A stretch of DNA of 64,000 bases from Desulfovibrio sp. UCD-KL4C (GCF_006210265.1 NZ_VCNC01000002.1:663091-727090); one strand, 5' to 3'; shown: positions 13,286 to 23,341, counted from the stretch's first letter. Translations and numbers: made by a program. The notes: a model not told the origin generated them from the letters alone.

Positions 13286-14329
13286 ATGAAAAAAACAATA
13301 ATATTTTTAATAATAACAGCGTGTCTACTAATTTCGCTGACCTTTGGAGTTTCTGCAAAACTTAATAAGCCAGAACAACCAAAAATCAATCCAATTAATA
13401 TAAAACTCACTTCTAAGCAGATCGCCCCCCTTGAGACAGATCATGTAGATTTAAACGTTGCAGGTTTAAAATATAAAGGGGCAATACTTTTGGAATGCAT
13501 ACACCCTGCTTTTGGTGGACTGTCCGACTTATTGATCAGCAAAGATCGAAAGTCTTTTTTAGCTGTTTCAGATATGGGATTTTGGCTCAAAGGGGAAATG
13601 ATCTACAATGACAATAATTTTTTAATTGGAATTAAACCTGAAGCAAAGCTTGGACAACTTTTAAATATCGAAGGAAAAACTCTCAGCTCCAAATATCATG
13701 CTGACGCAGAAGCATTGAGCCATGCCCCGGGGTCTGGATTTCTTGTAGCTTTTGAACGTGTACACAGAATCAACTATTTTAAATCTCCACATTTTTTTGA
13801 TCTTTCGGGCATACCTTCCAGAATCAATCCTCCAGAGCACCTGAAGGAGCAACCGAATAACGGAGGAATTGAGTCCCTGACATTACTACCTGAAGGCAGA
13901 CTATTAATGATCGCTGAAGGCGATACAGACTATGAGAACCCTTCCTATGCTGCTGTGGGTATTGATGATAACTGGATCGAAATGGAGTACCAAAGACAAC
14001 ATGACTATAGACCTACTTCAGCAGCTCCTCTTCCTGAAAGGAATATTCTTACATTGGAACGCAGTTATACTGGTCCAGGTTCATTAAAAATAAGACTTTG
14101 TATTATTAAGCAACCAGAATTCAAATCCGGAGCAATACTCCGTCCAAAACAACTTATAAAAATTCCAAACTCTCTGCCTGTAGATAATTATGAAGGTCTT
14201 GATACCATAACAACTAATGATGGCAGGACTTTTATTTATATAATTTCAGATGATAACTACTCACCAGTTCAGCATACAATTCTAATGATGTTTGAGATGG
14301 ATAAAAGTAATATTTCAAACTCACTGTAA
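13286..14329 (+). CDS. Exported esterase-like-of-phytase family protein
   Basis: 347 residues with an N-terminal signal peptide (hydrophobic stretch at about 5-24, ending VSAK). The body fits the esterase-like activity of phytase family (beta-propeller fold), with GGLSDLLIS, FLAVSDMGFW, DAEALSH and GGIESLTLLPEG in the expected order. The protein is probably periplasmic; its substrate is unknown. It is divergent from the kinase gene and stands alone, followed by AT-rich DNA. GGAG lies 6 bases before the ATG. Confidence 0.75.
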   Translation: MKKTIIFLIITACLLISLTFGVSAKLNKPEQPKINPINIKLTSKQIAPLETDHVDLNVAGLKYKGAILLECIHPAFGGLSDLLISKDRKSFLAVSDMGFWLKGEMIYNDNNFLIGIKPEAKLGQLLNIEGKTLSSKYHADAEALSHAPGSGFLVAFERVHRINYFKSPHFFDLSGIPSRINPPEHLKEQPNNGGIESLTLLPEGRLLMIAEGDTDYENPSYAAVGIDDNWIEMEYQRQHDYRPTSAAPLPERNILTLERSYTGPGSLKIRLCIIKQPEFKSGAILRPKQLIKIPNSLPVDNYEGLDTITTNDGRTFIYIISDDNYSPVQHTILMMFEMDKSNISNSL

Positions 14330-14522
14330 TTATTAATCCTTATTTTTTTTACCACAATTTATACTATATTTTTGAACAGTTATACAATTTATGCTATTTA
14401 CTTATATATTACAATTAGATCCTGATTGCATTCAAATTTATATGAAATAGGTGTTGTTCTACCCTCTCAGAAGAGCTATATTTATATCACTTCTAGCTAA
14501 CCATCTAGCAAACGAGGGCAGT

Positions 14523-14717
14523 ATGAAAAAAAACAAAACAGTCCAGCCGTCAAAACCTAAAATCATTATTAAGGTAGACCCAAAAATCGAAGAGATACGA
14601 AAAGGGTGTGATTTTTTTGTACTTAACAGTGAAAACTGGAATGTTCATCAAGATGACCGTGCAAATATTATGGGAGCTGATTTTCACCAAATGGAATCGG
14701 CAAGGAGTAGTAAGTAA
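14523..14717 (+). CDS. Small hypothetical protein
   Basis: 64 residues. I start it at the ATG at 14523 because GAGGG lies a few bases upstream; an in-frame start at 14451 has no good ribosome site. The protein is basic at the N-terminus (MKKNKTVQPSKPKIIIK) and polar throughout, with no membrane segment. A strong intrinsic terminator follows, which supports a real transcript. I do not recognise the family. Confidence 0.5.
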   Translation: MKKNKTVQPSKPKIIIKVDPKIEEIRKGCDFFVLNSENWNVHQDDRANIMGADFHQMESARSSK

Positions 14718-14770
14718 ATATGGCTAAAATCCGACAGCTAATAACCTGTGAGTCATCTCAATTAAGAGAA

Positions 14771-14816
14771 AATCCCCCCTTTTGAAAATTTAATTCAAAA
14801 GGGGGGATTATTTTTA
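14771..14816 (+). terminator. Intrinsic terminator
   Basis: A perfect 16-base stem with six G-C pairs in a row (14771-14786 with 14794-14809) is followed by ATTTTT on the plus strand. It ends the small ORF transcript. Confidence 0.85.
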
Positions 14817-14848
14817 AGTGGCTTATTACTGTTAAAAAATTACGAAAA

Positions 14849-15235
14849 CTACAAATTGCTATGAATTGCAGAAAGAATTCTTGCTGAGGCCTGCTCGTCT
14901 CCCAGAAGACCATACCTGACCGAAACGTTGGTAATTTTGGAAGAGGAGCTTTCTAGCTCAATATATATTGTTGTATCAACGTCAAGTGCCTGAATTGAAG
15001 CATCACTTAATTTTTTAGTTTTACTCTCTATTTTTAATCCAAGCACCTGACACGCTTTTAGCGTTGCCGTGTAGGTAGAACTTAAATTCGCATTATATTG
15101 ACGTTTAGCCTGACCTGCAACATATGCATATGTCCCTCCTGCAGCTGCCCCGCCGAGTAAAACAGCACCACAACCTGAAAGAGATAAAGCCATTAAAGTA
15201 CACATAAAAAATGTTATAATTTTCTTTGTAATCAT
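14849..15235 (-). CDS. DUF3568-like lipoprotein
   Basis: 128 residues with a lipoprotein signal peptide (lipobox LSGC at about 19-22), then a glycine/alanine-rich stretch (GAVLLGGAAAGGTYAYV). The remainder of about 85 residues resembles DUF3568 proteins (ATLKACQVLGL, TTIYIELES, VSVRYG). The mature protein should be anchored in the outer membrane or inner-membrane periplasmic face. Function is unknown. A stretch of about 185 bases without genes upstream presumably holds its promoter. Confidence 0.75.
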   Translation of the reverse strand: MITKKIITFFMCTLMALSLSGCGAVLLGGAAAGGTYAYVAGQAKRQYNANLSSTYTATLKACQVLGLKIESKTKKLSDASIQALDVDTTIYIELESSSSKITNVSVRYGLLGDEQASARILSAIHSNL

Positions 15236-15363
15236 TTCTAATCTCCTAATCGTAAAAACATTTTAGTTCAATTAATAATAAAGTAAGCATGTACTACGAT
15301 TTTATTTCAGTCAACTACCTAGATATAATGGAGCTGAGTCTTAATAAGACTAATATAGTCATC

Positions 15364-15398
15364 AAAAAAAAAGTGCATCGAAATGATCAGATGCACTT
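15364..15398 (-). terminator. Intrinsic terminator of the response-regulator gene
   Basis: Nine-base perfect stem AAGTGCATC/GATGCACTT followed on the minus strand by nine T's, about 25 bases past the stop codon. Confidence 0.88.
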
Positions 15399-15421
15399 AA
15401 AAAACTTAATAATCTTTCAAA

Positions 15422-15817
15422 CTATAAAATATTATTTTCGCGAAGCTCATTTAGCACTCCGACCTTACTAAAAGGCTTTACGATATAACAGCTGGCGTAA
15501 CCTTTAAAAAAAGCCTGGCTCACATTTTTAGTATCATTAAGAGAAGTTATCATGACAAGCTTAAACTCTTCAGGTCCATAAAGCCCCAGCTCTTTTTCAA
15601 GATCACGAAGTTTTTGCGTTGCAGCGTGTCCATCCATTTCCGGCATCAGAATATCCATAAAGATGGTATCAAATGGATCTTTATCCTTAACAGCCTTCTT
15701 AAAGACGTCTATAGCTTCAGTTCCGTTAAAGACAGTTTCACAGCGAGCGTATGGCTCTAACAGCTGTGTAAGATACATGTGAACTGTTTCGTCGTCATCA
15801 ATAATTAGAAACCTCAT
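15422..15817 (-). CDS. CheY-like single-domain response regulator
   Basis: 131 residues forming one receiver domain: the acidic pocket IIDDDE at the N-terminus, a phosphoacceptor Asp in FMDILMPEMDG, the switch Thr in MITSLND and Lys in VKPFS. There is no output domain, so it must act through protein contact. I start it at ATG 15817, since GGAG lies 9 bases upstream and the earlier in-frame codon is a TTG inside that ribosome site. It is monocistronic, with no cognate kinase beside it. Confidence 0.85.
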   Translation of the reverse strand: MRFLIIDDDETVHMYLTQLLEPYARCETVFNGTEAIDVFKKAVKDKDPFDTIFMDILMPEMDGHAATQKLRDLEKELGLYGPEEFKLVMITSLNDTKNVSQAFFKGYASCYIVKPFSKVGVLNELRENNIL

Positions 15818-15981
15818 AATATCTTTCTCCAACAGTTCTTAATTAAAACTCAATTAAAATTTTAAACCGCGCTGTATTTTTTAACATTATACCAAATAGA
15901 ATTGTATAGCAATAATGAATGTAAAATAAACCATTACGATTCATTTTAAAATAACAAAGTGAATAGCTAATAAATTATAAC

Positions 15982-16034
15982 AAAAAAAAGGTTCAAGGTA
16001 TAAGTTCTAAAAATGAACTCATACCTTGAACCTT
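15982..16034 (-). terminator. Intrinsic terminator after the NAD(P)-disulfide oxidoreductase gene
   Basis: A 14-base stem (AAGGTTCAAGGTAT and its complement, 15988-16001 with 16021-16034), with a further AAGTTC/GAACT pairing inside, is followed on the minus strand by eight T's. The 306-base gap between the CheY-like gene and the oxidoreductase stop contains nothing else recognisable. Confidence 0.85.
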
Positions 16035-16123
16035 AATATTAACAAATAACAATTTCATTTAAAAATTAACATATTCGCACTAAAACTTTGTTTTAATTTT
16101 AAATAAGTTAATCTGTTAAACTG

Positions 16124-17830
16124 CTATATATCAACACCCCAAGCTTTAATGACAGCCATACCACCCTGAGTGTTAACAACTTGGTCAAAACCTAAACCGT
16201 CAAGCATTATCTGTGCTTCATAAGAGCGTCCGCCAGTATTACAGACAAGAACAATCTTTTTATCTTTAGGAAGTTCTTCAAAGCGTTCAGGAATTTCACC
16301 CTGCGGAATGTTATGCCAATGCTCAGGATATTTTTCGAGGAACGGCTCGGCATCAGCATGTTCACGAACATCAAGGAAGCAATAATCACCGCATTCACGG
16401 TCCGCCCAGTACTGCGCAAAAGTATCAGGACCATGCCCGTGATTCAGACCTGCAAGGGCATTATCAGCCATATTTGCTATAGCATTTAAAACGTCCATTG
16501 CAGAGGCAAACGGTGGTGAATATGCAACCTCAAGATTGCTGATATCTTCGACAGTAGGCTTAAATTTCATCAAACCGGCTACGGCATTGATACGACCGAC
16601 CATTGCATCACCGCTAGAAGCAAAACCTTGCAGTCCAAGCACACGGCGGGTGGCTTTATCAACAATCATTTCAAGAGTCATCATATCCTTAACAGGATAA
16701 AAATGAGCTCTGTCTGCCATAATCAGCATTACGCTGATGGCATCAAATCCGGCCTGTTTAGCAGAACCGAGACTGAAACCTGTTCCTGCAATAGATTTTT
16801 CAAATAGTTTAACAACAAACGAACCTGCCGCAGCAGGGAATTTATCATTACGTCCGGCAAGATTGCTACCGATAATACGCCCCTGCCTGTTGGCCATGGA
16901 CCCCATGGGCAGGAAGAAAGGAGAATCATCCACAGCATTTTTAATTACAACGCAGTCTCCGCCTGAAAAGATATCATGATCAGAAGTACGCATTGTTTCA
17001 TCAACAAGGATTCCGCCACGCTCACTGCAATCAAGACCGCATTCGCGTGCAAGCTTGTCATTAGGAATAACACCCGCTGAAATGATAACAATATCAGCAT
17101 CTATAGTACCGTCAGGAGTTACAACCCGTTCAACTTTGCCATTACCTTCAATACGGGTAACAGTCTGTCCGAGTTTAAATGCAACGCCCTGCTCTGTCAT
17201 ATGATTCTGCCCCATCTTCGCGATTACGGGGCTGACTACACGTGGTAGAATTTGATCAAATATTTCAACGACAGTTGTTTCAATTCCCCACATATCAGAA
17301 AAAGCTTCTGCCATTTCAAGGCCGATAAATCCGGCTCCTACAACGACGGCTTTATTAAACTTACCTTCTGTGATGCCTTGTTTAATTTTTTCAGCATCAT
17401 GCATATTACCTACGTAATAAACATTTTCCAGTTCTTCACCGGGAAGGTTCAATTTGCGGGGAGTGGCTCCTGTTCCGATTACGAGTTTATCGTAATCAAG
17501 CACACTTTTATCGCCGGTTTTCAAGTTCGTAAGATGAACCTGCTTTTTATCGCGATCAATTTTAGTGGCTTCCGTGCTGGAAAGGACTTCAACACCTTTT
17601 ATGTCTTTAAAAAAAGGTTCATCCCTTACCATATGAAAAGCGGTGGTACGCAGAGCACTTGATTCCGAAACATCACCTGAGACAAAATAAGGTATTCCGC
17701 AACCGCCGTAAGAAAAAACATCATCTCTATCGATGAGTGTGACCTTGGCATCCTGTCTGAGTCGTTTAAAACGGCAAGCCGCTTTAGGCCCAAGCGCAAC
17801 AGCACCTATGACAACTACATGTTCTGACAT
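16124..17830 (-). CDS. FAD/NAD(P) oxidoreductase with C-terminal rhodanese domain (CoA-disulfide reductase-like)
   Basis: 568 residues. The N-terminal two thirds is a pyridine-nucleotide disulfide reductase: FAD site near VVIGAVALG, active-site Cys44 in SYGGCGIPYFVSG, a second NAD(P)-binding fold VVVGAGFIGLEMAE, and FSGGDC. The single-Cys CoADR-type motif points to CoA-disulfide, polysulfide or persulfide reduction. The last 110 residues form a rhodanese domain with active loop CNTGGRS (Cys530). Such fusions reduce CoA-persulfide or polysulfide to sulfide, a fitting task in a sulfate reducer. It stands alone with its own terminator. Confidence 0.88.
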   Translation of the reverse strand: MSEHVVVIGAVALGPKAACRFKRLRQDAKVTLIDRDDVFSYGGCGIPYFVSGDVSESSALRTTAFHMVRDEPFFKDIKGVEVLSSTEATKIDRDKKQVHLTNLKTGDKSVLDYDKLVIGTGATPRKLNLPGEELENVYYVGNMHDAEKIKQGITEGKFNKAVVVGAGFIGLEMAEAFSDMWGIETTVVEIFDQILPRVVSPVIAKMGQNHMTEQGVAFKLGQTVTRIEGNGKVERVVTPDGTIDADIVIISAGVIPNDKLARECGLDCSERGGILVDETMRTSDHDIFSGGDCVVIKNAVDDSPFFLPMGSMANRQGRIIGSNLAGRNDKFPAAAGSFVVKLFEKSIAGTGFSLGSAKQAGFDAISVMLIMADRAHFYPVKDMMTLEMIVDKATRRVLGLQGFASSGDAMVGRINAVAGLMKFKPTVEDISNLEVAYSPPFASAMDVLNAIANMADNALAGLNHGHGPDTFAQYWADRECGDYCFLDVREHADAEPFLEKYPEHWHNIPQGEIPERFEELPKDKKIVLVCNTGGRSYEAQIMLDGLGFDQVVNTQGGMAVIKAWGVDI

Positions 17831-17935
17831 GATCGAACCTCTGGTTTACAATTAGCATAACTTCTAAAAACGATATTTTTAGAAGGGGATTTGTCTTTGG
17901 CTTAGGAATTAATCACTTTAATGCATAAATGCAAG

Positions 17936-17966
17936 AGGAGGTGCAGATTAAGTAATCTACACCTCC
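17936..17966 (-). other. Hairpin after the aminotransferase gene
   Basis: GGAGGTG-agATT and its near-complement pair with one G-T mismatch across a three-base loop, about 25 bases beyond the aminotransferase stop codon. No T-run follows, so this is only a possible terminator or 3' stabiliser. Confidence 0.4.
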
Positions 17967-17991
17967 CTGAAAAAGACATTGTTATCTAATA

Positions 17992-19182
17992 TTAAGACTT
18001 GGTGATGAAGTTCTTTAAGCCTGCACCCAAACGTTTAATCCCTTCAACAATATGCTCCTCGTCTGAGTTTGAAAAATTAAGACGAAGAGTATTTTCACCG
18101 CTATCATCAACATAAAATGGACGACCCGGAACAAAAGCAACTTTATTTTTAATTGCCTCATCAAAAAAGTCCATTGCAGAAGAAGACTCAGGAAGAGTCA
18201 CCCACAAAAACATTCCGCCTTCAGGTTCAGTTACTTTAACTTCAGCTGGAAAATATTTTTTAATGCTCTCAACCATAGCATCTCTTTGTTTGCCATAACG
18301 AGTCCTGATTTTTTCTATATGATCATCCAGAACATTATCTGTAACATATCTATAAACGAGATGCTGATTAAATGTACTTGTATGAAGATCTGAAGCCTGC
18401 TTGGCAATAATAAGTTTATCGCGAGTTTCACCGCCGCAAACTATCCAGCCGAGCCTGAACCCAGGGGCCGCAACTTTAGAAAATGATCCAAGCAGAATAC
18501 CGCCTTCATCAAGGTATCCTCTAACTACAGGCGGATGAGACTGCCCCTTAAATCTGAGTTCACCATAAGGATCGTCTTCAACAAAAATTGTATCACGTCC
18601 CTTCATAAGCTTGGCTACAGCTGCTCTCTTCGCATCGCTATAAGTAAGGCCTGAAGGATTTTGGAAATTAGTGACAGCATAAAACATTTTAACATTGTCT
18701 TGATCTAAAGCGGCTTCAAGTTCTTTAAGATCAGGACCGTCATCTTCAAGCCCTACAGTAATAAACTCAGGCTGGAACATTGAAAAAGACTGAATTGCCC
18801 CAAGGTAACCAGGCCGTTCAATTATTATTTTGTCTCCGGCATCAATAAAAACTTTACCGAGCAGGTCAAGACACTGCTGAGATCCTGTTGTAATGATAAT
18901 TTCATCAGCATCAACATCAATTCCCTTCTTTTCCTTGTAGCGGGCAGCAATGTACTGACGCAGGGGAAGATAACCTTCTGTAGTTGAATACTGTAGAGAC
19001 TGCGGACCCGCGTCTTGTAAAACAGCTAGAGCCGCAGCTTCTAATGCAGAAACTGGAAACAGTTCAGGATTAGGCAAACCGCCAGCAAAAGAAATAATAG
19101 ATGGATCTTCTGTTACTTTGAGTATTTCGCGAATGAAAGATCTGTGGACGGTAGACATCCGATTGGCATATTTAACAGGCAT
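17992..19182 (-). CDS. PLP-dependent aminotransferase, class I/II (2-aminoadipate/LysN type)
   Basis: 396 residues of a fold-type-I aminotransferase. Visible are the substrate loop FAGGLPNPELFP, TTGSQQCLDLLGK, the NFQNPSG motif, the PLP-pocket Asp in VEDDPYGELRF, and the Schiff-base lysine in GSFSKVAAPGFRLGW. The sequence resembles the MocR-like catalytic family used for 2-aminoadipate, aromatic or branched-chain amino acids, without the GntR domain. I start it at ATG 19182, because a textbook AAGGAGG stands 6 bases upstream; the longer in-frame version is unlikely. Its exact substrate cannot be read from the sequence. Confidence 0.88.
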   Translation of the reverse strand: MPVKYANRMSTVHRSFIREILKVTEDPSIISFAGGLPNPELFPVSALEAAALAVLQDAGPQSLQYSTTEGYLPLRQYIAARYKEKKGIDVDADEIIITTGSQQCLDLLGKVFIDAGDKIIIERPGYLGAIQSFSMFQPEFITVGLEDDGPDLKELEAALDQDNVKMFYAVTNFQNPSGLTYSDAKRAAVAKLMKGRDTIFVEDDPYGELRFKGQSHPPVVRGYLDEGGILLGSFSKVAAPGFRLGWIVCGGETRDKLIIAKQASDLHTSTFNQHLVYRYVTDNVLDDHIEKIRTRYGKQRDAMVESIKKYFPAEVKVTEPEGGMFLWVTLPESSSAMDFFDEAIKNKVAFVPGRPFYVDDSGENTLRLNFSNSDEEHIVEGIKRLGAGLKNFITKS

Positions 19183-19471
19183 CCGAGCCTCCTTAAAAAT
19201 CATAACGCCGCAATCTAGAGCATGTATTCCAGAAACCCAGTTCATGCCTTTCAGAAACCGTTCCCGAAAGAATTGTCAGCAAATTTATGCAGTTAAAGAA
19301 ATTTTTCGATTTGACAATCAATTGAAGAAATATCCTACTTATTTTTTTTAGGAACACAAGCGACAAAATGCACCTATATATAAAATACAGATGCATTTTG
19401 CTTTTCTTTTTTTGATTATAAATAGTTTTAATTTCTAAATACAAAGCTTGCTGAACATGTTCAGTAATAAT

Positions 19472-20047
19472 TTAGCCATGGTACGGAAGTGATGAGTGAT
19501 GTAAAACAATTTTCAAAGCGCCTGAAACGTCTTTTATATACCCGAAAGTATATTCAACTTTTACAGTGTTACCTTTTGGATCGGTGAAAAAATATTCACC
19601 CATGGCAATAGCCAAATTTCCATGCATATACATTTCATCATTTTTAAATTTGACATCAACCCATGGGGCCAAAGCAAATCCTTTGTCTTCCTGAAATGTA
19701 GAACTATCACCTATAAAATAAGAAATAGCTCCTTCCCTTGTATTACGAAATGGTTCTATTTTAGCCTTTGTCGGCTTAAATAGGACTATGCCTTTATCAT
19801 AATTATACGCATAAAGCTGATCAATTAAATTCTGAGTAACTTTTGTATAATTTCCGTTTTCGGAATATGCTTTTCCTACTTCAATGAGCATATCCCCCCA
19901 CATTTTTTGCGCATCCTCTACTTCAGAAACCGAAATTGTGGGCTGAGTGGAAACTACTTTTTTTGCGCACCCTGAAACAAATAAAGCACTAAAAATGACT
20001 GCGATTAGAATTAACCTGCTACCATACCGAATTTTCGCACGGTTCAT
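19472..20047 (-). CDS. Lipoprotein, SnoaL/NTF2-like fold possible
   Basis: 191 residues with a lipoprotein signal (lipobox VSGC near residue 27). The mature part is alpha/beta, with segments (MWGDMLIEVGKAYSENG, NTREGAISYFIG, NLAIAMGEYFFTDPKGNTVKVEYTFGY) that look like the NTF2/SnoaL-like calcium-kinase II association fold often found in periplasmic proteins. GGAG lies 8 bases before the ATG. It stands alone between the aminotransferase and the chemoreceptor. Fold assignment is by eye and uncertain; the lipoprotein nature is clear. Confidence 0.65.
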   Translation of the reverse strand: MNRAKIRYGSRLILIAVIFSALFVSGCAKKVVSTQPTISVSEVEDAQKMWGDMLIEVGKAYSENGNYTKVTQNLIDQLYAYNYDKGIVLFKPTKAKIEPFRNTREGAISYFIGDSSTFQEDKGFALAPWVDVKFKNDEMYMHGNLAIAMGEYFFTDPKGNTVKVEYTFGYIKDVSGALKIVLHHSSLPYHG

Positions 20048-20181
20048 AAGCCTGCTCCTTTAAGTTAAAAAGATTAGACCTCTGGTTATAACACGTACTC
20101 CAAATTATAATCCAGCAAAAAAAGAAACTCGCATGCCTTTGGGGTGATTAAAATCGATAAGAAGCTATTTTAGTTATGAAT

Positions 20182-20210
20182 AAAAAAAGCTGCCCGCGAA
20201 CGGACAGCTT
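20182..20210 (-). terminator. Intrinsic terminator of the chemoreceptor gene
   Basis: AAGCTGcCCG and CGGaCAGCTT pair with one mismatch across a four-base loop, followed on the minus strand by seven T's. It lies just past the stop codon. Confidence 0.8.
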
Positions 20211-20236
20211 CTTTGTTAGTATATATCAACAACCTG

Positions 20237-22546
20237 TTAACCCTGCATACGTGCAATAATACTGTTTAATTCATGAGCAAGTTTAGACAGATTGCTAACA
20301 GCATTTGCAGATTCATTCATGGCCTGAGCCGTTTCACTAGCAATAGAATTGATCTGACTTGTTGAGCGACTGATCTCTTCGCTTGCAGCGGACTGCTGTT
20401 CTGAAGCGGTTGCTATAGACCGGACCTGATCAGCAGTTTCAGCAACTTTTTCTACAATCTCCTTCAAGATGTCACCTGAGTTATTGACCATATCAGTCAC
20501 TTCCCCAATTGCTTCAGTAGACTTTTCAGTATTATTTATATTCTTTCGAGCACTATTTTGGATACTACTAATATAATCAGCGACTTCACTTGTGGCAGTC
20601 ATAGTTTTTTCTGCAAGTTTTCTGACTTCATCAGCTACAACGGCAAACCCTCTTCCGGCCTCTCCCGCCCGAGCGGCCTCAATGGCTGCGTTAAGAGCCA
20701 GCAAGTTGGTCTGGTCTGCAATATCACTAATGACCCCCATAATATTGCCAATGCCATCCGCCTGCTTGCCAAGTTCAGACATATCTTCTTGCAACAGAAC
20801 AGACTGGTCGCGAACCATAGAAATTGTTTCTACCGTTCTAGAGACCATCTTTTCACCTTCTCTGGCTTTTTCCTGAGATTCATCGGCAAGCCCAGCAGCC
20901 GTGGATGCATTCCGAGCAACCTCAAATACAGTTGAGTTCATTTCTTCCATAGCGGTGGCAGCCTCGCTAGCCATACTAGATTGCTCTTCAGCTCCGCGAC
21001 TAGATTGCTCAACCTGCGCAGACAACTCTTCAGAAAAGCTCAAAACCTGATTAGATACATCTGTGGCACTAGCCGCAGCTTCAGAAATCATAATGTTATT
21101 TTCTTCAATTTTATGCTGCTGAATCCTGATTTCAGTCATATCAATCCATACGGCAACCGAACCAAGCATATTCTTATCCATATCGTAAAACGGGGTAGTA
21201 GAAACCATGATATTTTTTTTAGTCCCCGCAAAAGCAGTGTACTCTATTTCTCTTTGTACCTGACGCTGCTCCCTTATTGCAACTTGGGAAAGAGTCTCTT
21301 TATTTTTATCCCCAAAGAAAAATTCGCCAGAAGTCATTTCAACAGCTTTTTTAGGATCCACAGGGCTTTCAAGCAAATCACACATCTCTGTATTGACCCA
21401 GGTTATTTTATTATCAGGACTAACAATACCACAGGGAAGAACCAGCCCGTTTAACACTCCTTCAGAAAATCCAAGCTTATTCTTAAGCTCCCCGACCATG
21501 TGACGAATATTTTCAGCAAGATCAGAAAGCTCGCATACATATGTACCGAGTAGCTCTGCTTTAAAATTTCCTTTTGCAACTTCGGCCGTAAAATTTTTAA
21601 TATGATTCATCGGTCCGGTGACCTGTCTGCGAATTGCAAAAACAATTATTCCAATCAGTAGCAACATCATGACCAGTCCCATTCCTATAAGGATATCGCG
21701 CTGTTCGTTTGCGGCCTTTGCCAAGTCTGATTTATATGCTGAGACGCAAACCACCCAACCAGTGGAAGGAATCACTTGGACAGATTGAATTTTAGATTCT
21801 CCTTCCCATTCATATTCTATGACGCCATGACTGTTGGCGAGACTGTCTTTAATGAATTGATGACTAGACATATCCTTAAGAAGATCTTGACTTGTCTTAT
21901 GAGCAATGAAACGTCCCTTTTTATCAATGATAAAAGCATATCCATGATCGCCTATACTGATATTACCAATGATCATGTTAGCGTATTGTTGCCAATTTAA
22001 AGCCGTGAAAAATCCCCCAATAATATTACCGTTATCCCCACGCACAGGTACAGCCATTACAACAACAAATTTTCCGCTACTTTTGGCCTGCATAACATCC
22101 GACACAACAAAACTGGCACCATTTAAAACTTTTTTAACGTAATCTCGATTACTTACATCAAGACCTGCCACATCATTTCCATTATCATTTACACCAAAAA
22201 CAACTTTACCCCTTAAATCAAAGGCGGCAATCCCGGTTAAATCATCATAGTTAGCTATTGTTCGTCTCAGTTTTTTAGTTACCTCTGCTATTGAAGAGTT
22301 ATCTGAAAACGCTGCGCGATATTCATTATTATATGCAAAGTTATTTAGATCATTTTCTGAAGCTTTAAGAAACTGTTCAACTTCAGAAACAATATTATTC
22401 TTCAGGACTTTCATGTTCTGATCCTGAATTGATAATACGGTTGAGTTAGTCATATGACTCACAACAACGACAAATCCCGCTACAGAAACAAAAATTACAA
22501 CCGCAATAATAATTGCGATTCTTGAATTTATACTTTTTAAGTTCAT
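20237..22546 (-). CDS. Methyl-accepting chemotaxis protein with Cache and PAS domains
   Basis: 769 residues. Order: membrane span at about 10-30; periplasmic double-Cache domain ([33 protein letters not shown]); second span near 280-300; HAMP; a cytoplasmic PAS domain ([16 protein letters not shown]); then the long MCP signalling coiled coil. Its tip reads [27 protein letters not shown], with [10 protein letters not shown]. It should report a periplasmic ligand and possibly a redox or ligand cue at PAS to CheA/CheW. I chose ATG 22546 (GGAG 6 bases upstream) over the GTG twelve bases earlier, which overlaps that site. Confidence 0.92.
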   Translation of the reverse strand: MNLKSINSRIAIIIAVVIFVSVAGFVVVVSHMTNSTVLSIQDQNMKVLKNNIVSEVEQFLKASENDLNNFAYNNEYRAAFSDNSSIAEVTKKLRRTIANYDDLTGIAAFDLRGKVVFGVNDNGNDVAGLDVSNRDYVKKVLNGASFVVSDVMQAKSSGKFVVVMAVPVRGDNGNIIGGFFTALNWQQYANMIIGNISIGDHGYAFIIDKKGRFIAHKTSQDLLKDMSSHQFIKDSLANSHGVIEYEWEGESKIQSVQVIPSTGWVVCVSAYKSDLAKAANEQRDILIGMGLVMMLLLIGIIVFAIRRQVTGPMNHIKNFTAEVAKGNFKAELLGTYVCELSDLAENIRHMVGELKNKLGFSEGVLNGLVLPCGIVSPDNKITWVNTEMCDLLESPVDPKKAVEMTSGEFFFGDKNKETLSQVAIREQRQVQREIEYTAFAGTKKNIMVSTTPFYDMDKNMLGSVAVWIDMTEIRIQQHKIEENNIMISEAAASATDVSNQVLSFSEELSAQVEQSSRGAEEQSSMASEAATAMEEMNSTVFEVARNASTAAGLADESQEKAREGEKMVSRTVETISMVRDQSVLLQEDMSELGKQADGIGNIMGVISDIADQTNLLALNAAIEAARAGEAGRGFAVVADEVRKLAEKTMTATSEVADYISSIQNSARKNINNTEKSTEAIGEVTDMVNNSGDILKEIVEKVAETADQVRSIATASEQQSAASEEISRSTSQINSIASETAQAMNESANAVSNLSKLAHELNSIIARMQG

Positions 22547-22935
22547 AGTTAACTCCACTATATTATGCCGATTTTTAAAGCGATTACACTATTACAAATA
22601 TAAGATACATACGTTATATCTTTTACAAGTTGGATACTTAATATTATTATAATTTATATTATTTTTTGAGATCTTTGATAAATTTATAATAGCTTTGTTT
22701 CAGCGACATGAAGTTTTCACCAGCTTAGTTTGATTTTTAGGCGGCAAACCGTACGAAAGCCACAATAAAGAACTGGCCCTAATCTTGATAATTTTTCTTA
22801 TAACAGAAACACTACGCGAAGTTTTAAGAGTACCTATTCACTTGAGGCTGGAGAGACTTAATTTTGTAAGATTGAACAGGAAATTGGGGATATCTAGCTG
22901 GTGAGTTTAAGTAAGAAATTCTATTTTTCATAAAG
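22547..22935. other. Gene-free stretch between chemoreceptor and next gene
   Basis: About 390 bases, very AT-rich near the chemoreceptor, which presumably holds that gene's promoter. At 22740-22790 the plus strand has GGCAAACC-n5-GAAAG and a later AAAG and GGCCCTAA, reminiscent of a c-di-GMP-I riboswitch core, but the closing half was not found. Nothing else is recognisable. Confidence 0.5.
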
Positions 22936-22937
22936 TG

Positions 22938-22968
22938 AAAGGGAGAGCTGTGTAACAGCTCTCCCTTT
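22938..22968 (-). terminator. Hairpin/terminator after the 114-aa gene
   Basis: Perfect 14-base stem AAAGGGAGAGCTGT/ACAGCTCTCCCTTT with a three-base loop, about 30 bases past the stop. The following minus-strand sequence (CACTTTATG) has only a weak T-run, so termination strength is uncertain. Confidence 0.65.
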
Positions 22969-22996
22969 CTGAGGCGAGGTAATAAGGAGATGGGAG

Positions 22997-23341
22997 CTAG
23001 TTATTCATTTGATTTTCAATCCACTCTCTGACTTCTTCATTTATAGGGTAGTTTCCCTTTAGGCCGCTTACTGACTTTCTGAATCTTTCTGCAATATCCT
23101 TCGGCAGATCAATACTTAAAAGTTCGCGGGCTTCTTCCGAATTTCTGCGAACAAACAGCACTCTTGGCCTGTCGTCCCACATATAAACGGTGAAATAGTT
23201 TGTGTAGTCATTCTTAGATGTTACCGGAGTAAACTTACTGTCCCATGGATGGTTTCCCCACTCTAGGTACAACATTACTGCATCTTCCGGTGTCATTTCC
23301 CAATCTATGTCCCAATTTCTATATTCTCTTAGGCTTCCCAT
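22997..23341 (-). CDS. Conserved small protein of Desulfovibrionaceae (DVU0772-like)
   Basis: 114 residues, acidic and soluble, with no signal peptide. Visible segments are WEMTPEDAVMLYLEWGN, FTVYMWDDRPRVLFVRRNSEEA and INEEVREWIENQ. From memory it resembles the short hypothetical protein DVU0772 of D. vulgaris, but I cannot verify this. Start ATG 23341 has GGAG about 7 bases upstream. It stands alone between convergent and divergent neighbours. Function unknown. Confidence 0.65.
   Translation of the reverse strand: MGSLREYRNWDIDWEMTPEDAVMLYLEWGNHPWDSKFTPVTSKNDYTNYFTVYMWDDRPRVLFVRRNSEEARELLSIDLPKDIAERFRKSVSGLKGNYPINEEVREWIENQMNN

Noticed and set aside
15289..15471. 60-codon plus-strand frame
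   Set aside because: It runs across the terminator and the end of the response-regulator gene and shows no coding pattern.
19366..19403. AAAATGCA/TGCATTTT inverted repeat between the aminotransferase and lipoprotein genes
   Set aside because: The T-rich tail is on the plus strand where no gene ends, so it does not work as a terminator for the neighbours.
22735..22800. Possible c-di-GMP-I (GEMM) riboswitch core on the plus strand (GGCAAACC, GAAAG, AAAG, GGCCCTAA)
   Set aside because: The second helix and the GGTAGC-type 3' segment are not visible, and the next gene in that direction is 700 bases away behind an opposite-strand gene.
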